The translations under genes were made by a program, and so were the position numbers. Shown here piece by piece: positions 55,652 to 64,000 of a stretch of 64,000 bases of DNA (its first letter is position 1; each line of letters starts with the position of its first letter). The notes under the pieces are model-generated. The model searched no databases. It had not been told where the DNA came from and saw nothing but the letters and a program-made list of their open reading frames with translations. This DNA comes from a bacterium (lineage in GTDB: Bacteria > Desulfobacterota > Binatia > HRBIN30 > CADEER01): the NCBI GenBank assembly GCA_019637795.1, contig JAHBUY010000010.1, positions 1 through 64,000 on the forward strand, given 5' to 3'.

Positions 55652-55707
55652 GGCGGCAGAGTCGTCGAGGCGGCGGCGGGCGTCAACCGGCGCCGTCCCC
55701 ACGATCG

Positions 55708-58371
<2,664 letters not shown>

Positions 58372-58481
58372 CGCCGGCCACTCTACCACAGCGCCGGGGG
58401 GCGGAAACGACGCGCGGCGGCAGGGGGGATCCGCCGCCGCGCGCAGGGGAGCGGTCGCCGAACGGGGACCGCTCGGCGAGT

Positions 58482-58838
58482 CTACTGGATGGTGACCGGG
58501 ATCTGTCGCCGGCGACCGCGCTCGCTCTTCGGCAGGCGCAGCTCGAGGACGCCGTGGTGCAGCGTGGCGCTGATCTGGTCGGCGTCGTAGCGGCTCGGCT
58601 CGCGCAGCGTGAAGCGGCGACGGAACTCGGTGGCGAACGCACCGTCGCCACGTCGCTCGACGCGCGCGGCGATGCTGAGCACCCCGTCGTCGAGCGAGAC
58701 GTCGACCTGGCCGGGCTCCACGCCCGGGACGTCGGCGGAGACGAACAATGCCTGGTCGTCCTCGAAGATCTCGACCTCCGGCGTGCGGTGGTACACGCGC
58801 TGCTCCGTGTTGGTGTTGGTAACGTCCTGCGAGCTCAT
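58482..58838 (-). CDS. Hsp20 small heat-shock protein
   Basis: This 118-residue protein is an alpha-crystallin domain with short ends: ALFVSADVPGVEPGQVDVSL, FRRRFTLREPSRYDAD and LHHGVLELRLPKSERG. ATG 58838 is downstream of GAGGAG; a GTG 12 bases further up is too close to that site. It forms a tandem pair with the next Hsp20, 42 bases away, and could be expressed with aceE, though 110 bases separate them. Confidence 0.92.
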   Translation of the reverse strand: MSSQDVTNTNTEQRVYHRTPEVEIFEDDQALFVSADVPGVEPGQVDVSLDDGVLSIAARVERRGDGAFATEFRRRFTLREPSRYDADQISATLHHGVLELRLPKSERGRRRQIPVTIQ

Positions 58839-58880
58839 TGCGCTTCTCACTCCTCTCGTGGCATCGGCCAGCGTCTGGAA

Positions 58881-59318
58881 TCAGATGACCTTCACTTCGA
58901 TCTGCCGCGGCCTGGCCTCGGCGCGCTTGGGAATGCGGACGGTCAGAACGCCGTGCTTGGCCTCGGCGGTGATCGCCTCGCCGTCGAGATCGTCCGACAG
59001 CCGGAAGGCGTGCGAGAACGAGCCAAAGGCGCGTTCGCGCAGTTGGTAGGCGCCCTTCTCGCGCCTCTCCTCGCGGCGCTCCGCCTTGATGGTCAGGGTG
59101 CGACCCTCGACGTTGATCGCGATGGCCGCCGGATCGACCCCGGGCAGCTCGGCACGCACGGTCACGCCGTCGGCGTCGGGCACGATCTCGACCGCCGAGG
59201 CGGCTGGGGCAGCAGACAGAAAGTCGAACCCGAAGGCGCGGCGGAACACGTCGTCCACCTCGCGTTGCAGGCTGCGGACGCCACCGGCATGGCGGGGGCG
59301 GCGAACATGAACGAGCAT
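58881..59318 (-). CDS. Hsp20 small heat-shock protein
   Basis: This 145-residue protein has an N-terminal arm (about 1-40), an alpha-crystallin domain (VEIVPDADGVTVRAELPGVD to AKHGVLTVRIPKRAEA) and a short tail ending IEVKVI, the IxV/I motif used in oligomer contacts. It starts after AAGGAGG. It differs enough from its neighbour that the two probably form mixed or distinct oligomers. Confidence 0.93.
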   Translation of the reverse strand: MLVHVRRPRHAGGVRSLQREVDDVFRRAFGFDFLSAAPAASAVEIVPDADGVTVRAELPGVDPAAIAINVEGRTLTIKAERREERREKGAYQLRERAFGSFSHAFRLSDDLDGEAITAEAKHGVLTVRIPKRAEARPRQIEVKVI

Positions 59319-59482
59319 CTCGAAACCTCCTTGGCCCGCAAGGGCGGGCAGCGTGTCGTGGGGTGTCGCGGACGGGCAGCAACCTAAGATCGCGCCTCCG
59401 CCAGTCAAGGCCGCGGCGCGCCCGCCGTCGCGTCGACACCGCCGTCGCGTCGACTTGTCAGTCGCCGCTCGATCGCGATTGA

Positions 59483-60592
59483 ATGGCCGCGATGACCGCC
59501 GCCGATTCCGCGCTGGGCGCCCTGCCGGTCGCGACGTTGCCTGACGAGGCGTGGAGCGATCGCCTGTTCACCGGCGTCGGCCTGGCGTTGGACGCGGTCG
59601 TCGTCGAGGCGATGCGGCGGGTCATCGATCGCGTCCTGATGCCGAGCGCCGCGGAACTGCCCGCCCTGCGCGCCGCCGCCGCGCCCTTCCTCAGCGGCCC
59701 GCTGCGCGACGATCCGCGCCGCTACTTCGCCTTTCTGCGCGCGCCGGTGGCGGTGGTCGAGCCGGTCACCGACCGGCAGCGGCGGCACGGCGGCGGCGTC
59801 ATCAGCAGCCGTCGCTTCGCCAGCGCCTATCAGCCGTACGCCGCCGACCCGACGGCGGCGAACGACAGCGTCCTCGTCGAGCACTGGACGCACGAGCCGG
59901 GGCCGCCGCGCGGCACGGTGCTGGCGCTGCACGGCTTCAGCATGGGGCAGCCGCGCCTCGACGCCTGGGCGCTCTTCGCCTCGTCCTGGTTCGCGCGCGG
60001 CCTGGACGTCGCCCTGCTGACCCTGCCCTACCACGGCGCTCGCACCCCGGCCGGCGCGCGCTTCTCCGGCCAGCGGTTCGCCGACCCCAACCCGGCCACC
60101 ATGCACGAGGCGGTGCGGCGCGCGGTCTACGAGATCGAGCTGGTGCGCGCCTGGCTGATCGCGTCCGGCGGTGGACCCGTCGGCCTGCTCGGGCTCAGCC
60201 TCGGCGGCTACCTCACGGCGCTCGTCGCCGGTCTGGTCGACGACCTGGCGTTCGCGATCCCGATGGTGCCGCCAGTGTGCATCGGCGATCTCGCCTGGCG
60301 CTTCCTCGGCGCCCAGCGGCACGGCGCCGCCGCGTACTCGCATGCCGAGCTGCGCGCCATGTACCGGGTGCACTCGCCGCTCACCTTCCCGCTGCGGCTC
60401 GAGCGGCGGCGGACGCTGATCATCGCCGGCCGCGGCGACCGCATCGTGCCGCCGGAACACCCGCACGCGCTCTGGGAACACTGGGGCCGCCCCGCCATCC
60501 ACTGGTTCAGCGGCAGCCACCTGGCGCCGTTCGGACGCGACCGGATCATCGCCGCGGTCTCCGACCACCTGCGGCGGCTCGAGATTCTCTGA
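59483..60592 (+). CDS. Alpha/beta-hydrolase, coupled to a P1-type peptidase
   Basis: This 369-residue hydrolase has an N-terminal helical cap (about 25-115) and a core with the oxyanion-site HGFSMGQPRLD near 153, nucleophile Ser239 in GLLGLSLGG, Asp in IIAGRGDRIVP near 315 and His in SGSHLAPFG near 340. No signal peptide is seen. It resembles the ABHD18-like group. The stop is one base before the GTG of the peptidase gene, so the pair is coupled. The substrate is unknown. Confidence 0.85.
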   Translation: MAAMTAADSALGALPVATLPDEAWSDRLFTGVGLALDAVVVEAMRRVIDRVLMPSAAELPALRAAAAPFLSGPLRDDPRRYFAFLRAPVAVVEPVTDRQRRHGGGVISSRRFASAYQPYAADPTAANDSVLVEHWTHEPGPPRGTVLALHGFSMGQPRLDAWALFASSWFARGLDVALLTLPYHGARTPAGARFSGQRFADPNPATMHEAVRRAVYEIELVRAWLIASGGGPVGLLGLSLGGYLTALVAGLVDDLAFAIPMVPPVCIGDLAWRFLGAQRHGAAAYSHAELRAMYRVHSPLTFPLRLERRRTLIIAGRGDRIVPPEHPHALWEHWGRPAIHWFSGSHLAPFGRDRIIAAVSDHLRRLEIL

Positions 60593-60593
60593 C

Positions 60594-61526
60594 GTGGCGG
60601 CCCGGCTCAGCGTCAACGCGCTCGGCGTCGCCATCGGGCACTGGACCGATGCCGCCGCCGCCACGGGCTGCACGGTCGTCCTCTGCCCGCGCGGCGCGGT
60701 CGGCGCGGTCGCCGTCCGCGGCGGCGCGCCCTGCGCGCGGGAGACCGAGATCCTGGCCCCGACGCGCGGCGTCGCGCCGCGCCTGGTCCATGGCGCCGTC
60801 CTCGCCGGCGGCAGCGTCTTCGGCCTGGCGGCCTGTGACGGCGTGGTGCGCTGGCTGAGCGAGCGCGGCATCGGTCTCGCGACCGGCCACGCCTGCATCC
60901 CGATCGTGCCCGCGCTCGGCCTCTACGATCTCGGTGTCGGCGATCCGCGCCGCTGGCCGGACGCCGAGGCCGGCCGCGCCGCCTGCGACAACGCCCGCCG
61001 CGAACCGCCGGCAGAGGGACGGGTCGGCGCCGGCGCCGGCGCCACGGTCGGCAAGGCGGCCGGCATGGAGCGCTGCAGCCGCGGCGGCCTCGGCATCGCC
61101 CGCCGGGCGCTGCCGGGCGGCGGCGCGGTCGAGGCGATCATCGCCGTCAACGCCTTCGGCGAGGTCGTCGATCCGGGCAGTGGCCGCATTCTCGCCGGCG
61201 TGCGCGCGATGCGCGGTCGCGGCTGCGAACCGATCGACCGCATCCTCGCCGGGCACGGTTCGACCCCGTTCGGCAACACCACCATCGGCGTCATCGTGAC
61301 CGACGCGGCGCTGACGCGCGAGGACGCCACGGATCTCGCGTCGCAGGCGCACGACGGCCTGGCCCGTACCATCCGTCCAGTGCACACCCGCGTCGACGGC
61401 GACGCGCTGATCGTCCTCGCCACCGGCCGCCGGCGGGCGCGGACGGCGATGGGCGAGCTCATCGCCCTGCAGCATGCCGCGGTGGACGCGGTCGGCGCTG
61501 CCGTGTTGCGCGCCGTCGCGCGCTGA
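60594..61526 (+). CDS. P1-family (DmpA/NylC-type) Ntn peptidase
   Basis: This 310-residue protein has the P1 family layout: GVAIGHWTDAAAATGCTVVL near the N-terminus, GGSVFGLAACDGVV near 72, and the self-cleavage site GNTTIGVIVTDA, predicting processing between Asn228 and Thr229 to give a Thr nucleophile. Relatives include beta-aminopeptidases, D-aminopeptidase DmpA and nylon oligomer hydrolase NylC. GTG start, directly after the hydrolase stop. It is cytoplasmic; the natural substrate is unknown. Confidence 0.9.
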   Translation: MAARLSVNALGVAIGHWTDAAAATGCTVVLCPRGAVGAVAVRGGAPCARETEILAPTRGVAPRLVHGAVLAGGSVFGLAACDGVVRWLSERGIGLATGHACIPIVPALGLYDLGVGDPRRWPDAEAGRAACDNARREPPAEGRVGAGAGATVGKAAGMERCSRGGLGIARRALPGGGAVEAIIAVNAFGEVVDPGSGRILAGVRAMRGRGCEPIDRILAGHGSTPFGNTTIGVIVTDAALTREDATDLASQAHDGLARTIRPVHTRVDGDALIVLATGRRRARTAMGELIALQHAAVDAVGAAVLRAVAR

Positions 61527-61589
61527 CGACCCGGGCGCCGGTGCGCGCGCGGCGCGCCAGGCTGCGTGGCGGGGCGTCGCCGCGCGGCT

Positions 61590-62477
61590 TCACCGCCGGC
61601 CGACGGCGAGGCCGATCGCGATGACCAGCACCGCGGCGCCGAGGAGGGCGTGGGCCTCCAGGCGCTCGCCGAGCAGCAGCGCCGCGAAGCCGGTGGCCGA
61701 TACCACCGCGGTCGCGGCGGCCAGGCTGGCCTCGATCGCGGGGGCGGAGCCGAGGCCGAGATGCAGCAGGAGCTGGCCGGCGACCGAGGTCAGCACGACG
61801 GCCAGCAGGACCAGCAGCAACGAGCCGTCGAGCGGCGGTACGCCGTGCCGCAGGGCGGGGGCGGTGAGCAGCGCGCCCACCGCCATGAAGTAGGTGGTGA
61901 CGAGGTAGGCGCTCTCGACCGCGCGGAGCTGGCGCGCGGTGCTGACCGCGGCGCCGGCGAGCATCGACGCGGCGAGGGCGTAGAGGCTGCCCACCGTGGT
62001 CGCCTGCGCCAGGTCGGCGCCCGGACCGACGACGACGGCGATCCCGGCCAGGAAGAGGAGCAGCGCCGCGCCGAGCCGCGCGTCGACCCGCTCGCGCAGC
62101 AGGGTGGCCGCGATCACCGTCGTCCAGATCGGATACGTGCAGTGGAGCAGGGTGGCCAGGCCGGCGCCGGCGCTCGCGATGGCGTGGTAGTAGAGAAGGA
62201 TCGCGCCGCCGCCGAAGAGGCCGCGCAACAGAACCGGCGGCAGGGTGCCGCGCGGTCGCAGGCCGCGGCCGCCGCGCAGGGCGAGCAGGACGAGGAGCGA
62301 GCCGAGGAAGCGGACGAAGGCCACCTGGCCGGCGTCCATGGTGCGCGTCGCCACCCGCACCGCGACCGCCATCGCGCCGAGCAGCAGCGAGCTGCAGAGG
62401 ATGATGCCGATGCCGCGCAGCCGGCGCCGGCGATCGGCGTCGGGCGCGAGCGGGCGGGCGCCGGCGGAGGCCTCCAT
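61590..62477 (-). CDS. EamA-family (DMT superfamily) exporter
   Basis: This 295-residue protein has ten hydrophobic segments in two EamA repeats (about 22-145 and 165-290). The TLLHCTYPIWTTVIA loop near 115 and the LASLAAATAVVSATGFAALLLGE-like end of the second repeat are typical. The family exports amino acids or nucleobase-type metabolites; nothing here fixes the substrate. Convergent with the P1 peptidase. Confidence 0.9.
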   Translation of the reverse strand: MEASAGARPLAPDADRRRRLRGIGIILCSSLLLGAMAVAVRVATRTMDAGQVAFVRFLGSLLVLLALRGGRGLRPRGTLPPVLLRGLFGGGAILLYYHAIASAGAGLATLLHCTYPIWTTVIAATLLRERVDARLGAALLLFLAGIAVVVGPGADLAQATTVGSLYALAASMLAGAAVSTARQLRAVESAYLVTTYFMAVGALLTAPALRHGVPPLDGSLLLVLLAVVLTSVAGQLLLHLGLGSAPAIEASLAAATAVVSATGFAALLLGERLEAHALLGAAVLVIAIGLAVGRR

Positions 62478-62496
62478 CGCGAGCAGTCCTAGCCCG

Positions 62497-62582
62497 GATC
62501 ATTCATGAGTTCGCTACTGCGAGCGCCGATCGCCCGCCATCGCTGGCCGCGCTCGCTCCGCCCGCCTCGACAGGGGGTCGAG
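62497..62582. repeat. Second interspersed repeat family, copy 2
   Basis: This copy matches 34658-34753 along its length, with a 7 to 9-base gap near the right end (CAGGGGGTCGAG). It lies just upstream of the EamA gene and may carry part of its promoter region. Confidence 0.8.
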
Positions 62583-62708
62583 TCTGCCGGCGTCGGTCAT
62601 CGCGGCGCCGGGCCGGATCTGGCGCCCGCTCGGCGCTCTCGCGACGCGCGCTCATGCATGATCCAGGCGAGCACGCGGCGGCGGACGCGGCGACCGCGTC
62701 CGCCGTCC

Positions 62709-63164
62709 TCAGCGTCGACGATCGTCGCGGCGCGGCCGGTGCCAGTAGGCGTAGACCATGGCCGCGACCGCGGTCAGCACCGTCGCCTGCACCGGAGCCC
62801 ACCAGCGGTTCCACCAGTCCGGCGGCGCGGTGGCGAATCCCGCGCTGCCGGTGGCGATGTCGCAGAGCGGCACGCCATGCAGGGTCGAGAGGCTGGCGTA
62901 GCGCGCCACCAGCAGGACCGTCGGCGGCAGCAGCAGGGCGTGCGGCAGCGCCAGCCAGCGGGTCGGGCGGGCGTGGCGGCGCGCCAGGCCGAGCAGGAGC
63001 AACGCGACGACCGCCAGCGGCACGCCGAGCAGCAGGCTGGTCAGCCAGGTGTCGGTGTCGCCCTGCGTGCAGGTGGTCATCTCGACCAGCAACGCCTGCC
63101 CGACGGCGAGCCAGGACATCCCCCAGCCGACGCAGGCGAGCAGCGACCAGGTCGATCGGGTCAT
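62709..63164 (-). CDS. Small membrane protein of unknown function, coupled to an OPT transporter
   Basis: This 151-residue protein has four hydrophobic segments (about 7-27, 42-60, 72-90, 125-142) and two Cys in the loops (MTTCTQGDTD, VPLCDIATG). Its ATG overlaps the stop of the OPT gene (ATGA), so it is translated with it and may be an accessory of the transporter. I know no family for it. Confidence 0.7.
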   Translation of the reverse strand: MTRSTWSLLACVGWGMSWLAVGQALLVEMTTCTQGDTDTWLTSLLLGVPLAVVALLLLGLARRHARPTRWLALPHALLLPPTVLLVARYASLSTLHGVPLCDIATGSAGFATAPPDWWNRWWAPVQATVLTAVAAMVYAYWHRPRRDDRRR

Positions 63165-64000
63165 CGCGCCGCCCTCCGCCGCGCGTAGGCGACCAGCGCC
63201 GCGGCGAGCGCCGCGAAGGGCAGCGCGGTGAGCCCTGCTTCCAGCCAGCCGCTCTCGGCCGGTGCGCGCAGCGCCAGCACGCCTCCCCAACCGGCGACGA
63301 TCAGTCCGGCGAAGAGCACGCCCATGAGGGCGTCGCCGGCGATCAGCCCGGAGGCGAACAGGACGGTGGGGTCGTCGTCGCGGTGGCCGCGCCCCCAGCG
63401 CGCCGCGATCAGGCCGCCGAAGATGAGCGACGCGGTGGTGGTGATCGGCAGGTAGAGCCCGATCGCGAACGGCAGGCTGGCGAGGCCGGCGAGCTCGGCG
63501 ATCGCCGCCAGGGCGACGCCCAGGGCGAGCAGCGCCCACGGCAGATGGCCGTGCATGACGCCCTCGGCGAGCGTCGCCATCAGCCTGGCCTGCGGCGCCG
63601 GCAGATCCGCGGAACCGAGCGTGTAGGCGGCGTGCAGCAGCGCCAGCAGCCAGCCGGCGCGCAGCGCGGCGACGGCGACGCCGACCATCTGCGCCAGCTC
63701 GAGGGCGCGCGGCGTCGCTCCGACGAGGGCGCCGCACTTGAAGTCCTGGATCGTGTCGCCGGCCAGCGCCGCCGCGGTGCAGACCACCGCGGCGACCGCG
63801 AGCGTGGCCGCGGTGCCGGTGCGGCCATCGTAGCCGAGCGCCGCCAGTACCGCCGCGGTGACCAGCAGCGCGGTGATCGTCATGCCGGAGATCGGCTGCG
63901 AGGTGGTGCCGATGAGGCCGACGATCTGGCCGGAGACGACGACGAAGAAGAAGCTGAAGACCAGCGCCAGCAGCACCTCGGGCCCGCGCATCTCGTAGGC
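63161..64000 (-). CDS. OPT-family oligopeptide transporter, 3' part (runs off the window)
   Basis: About 279 codons are seen and the frame stays open to the window edge, so the start lies beyond it. The visible part has about seven membrane segments and OPT landmarks, including GLIGTTSQPISGMTITALL near the edge, the TIQDFKCGALVGATPR loop and a PFAIGLYLPITTTASLIFGGLIA segment. OPT proteins carry oligopeptides or metal chelates. The C-terminal end is complete, followed by a coupled small membrane protein. Confidence 0.92.
   Translation of the reverse strand, partial: AYEMRGPEVLLALVFSFFFVVVSGQIVGLIGTTSQPISGMTITALLVTAAVLAALGYDGRTGTAATLAVAAVVCTAAALAGDTIQDFKCGALVGATPRALELAQMVGVAVAALRAGWLLALLHAAYTLGSADLPAPQARLMATLAEGVMHGHLPWALLALGVALAAIAELAGLASLPFAIGLYLPITTTASLIFGGLIAARWGRGHRDDDPTVLFASGLIAGDALMGVLFAGLIVAGWGGVLALRAPAESGWLEAGLTALPFAALAAALVAYARRRAAR

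Overview
The window is about 64 kb of very GC-rich DNA, densely coding, with short intergenic gaps and frequent ATGA or GTGA start/stop overlaps. The lipoproteins, periplasmic and surface-type exported proteins, Tat-like signals and the Bat operon point to a Gram-negative bacterium. The several exported proteins joined by long Thr/Pro linkers with dockerin-like calcium loops resemble gene sets of uncultured soil or marine Deltaproteobacteria-like lineages such as Binatia; this placement is inference from gene style, with no marker gene to prove it. I see no rRNA, tRNA, CRISPR array, prophage or transposase. It reads as ordinary chromosome carrying interspersed repeats.

Layout. 0-5.4 kb: a coproheme-decarboxylase-type heme protein, a LytS/LytR-type two-component pair, and two exported proteins. 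5.4-9.6 kb: a 1399-residue exported modular protein on the minus strand. 9.7-13.5 kb: hisS-aspS and a lipoprotein, translationally coupled. 13.5-17.6 kb (minus): a flippase-like membrane protein, an FAD-linked oxidase of the alkyl-DHAP synthase type, and a serine beta-lactamase-fold hydrolase. 17.7-18.9 kb: an exported Cys-rich/dockerin protein. 18.9-24.2 kb (minus): a three-gene chaperone locus, a DUF2760 membrane protein followed by two divergent Hsp70 proteins. 24.4-26.5 kb: an ROK sugar kinase and a second exported protein with the same ten-cysteine module. 26.9-33.5 kb: an Lrp/AsnC regulator directly upstream of gltB and gltD (glutamate synthase). 33.6-41.7 kb: a dihydrodipicolinate-reductase-like oxidoreductase, a likely methanethiol S-methyltransferase, a large exported alpha/beta hydrolase, a beta-propeller lipoprotein, a small protein and a tandem GFA protein. 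41.8-44.6 kb (minus): Hsp20-Lon. 44.7-46.4 kb: DUF2203, DUF4149 and HAD proteins. 46.5-55.1 kb: a MoxR/DUF58/Bat operon in which BatB is fused to BatC and BatD to BatE. 55.1-59.3 kb (minus): a GNAT enzyme, pyruvate dehydrogenase E1 (aceE) and two Hsp20s. 59.5-64 kb: an alpha/beta hydrolase plus P1-type Ntn peptidase pair, an EamA exporter, a small membrane protein and the 3' part of an OPT transporter.

Common threads. Proteostasis genes are over-represented (three Hsp20s, Lon, two Hsp70s with a membrane partner, MoxR AAA+). Exported, Thr/Pro-linked modular proteins recur at four sites. Two unrelated interspersed repeat families are visible: a 182-bp element with inverted ends (two full copies and a short derivative) and an element of about 90 bp (two copies). 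Several convergent gene ends carry strong perfect hairpins without T-tracts, probably the local terminator type. The best candidates for poorly described systems are the DUF2760/Hsp70/Hsp70 locus and the exported ten-cysteine/dockerin-like family.
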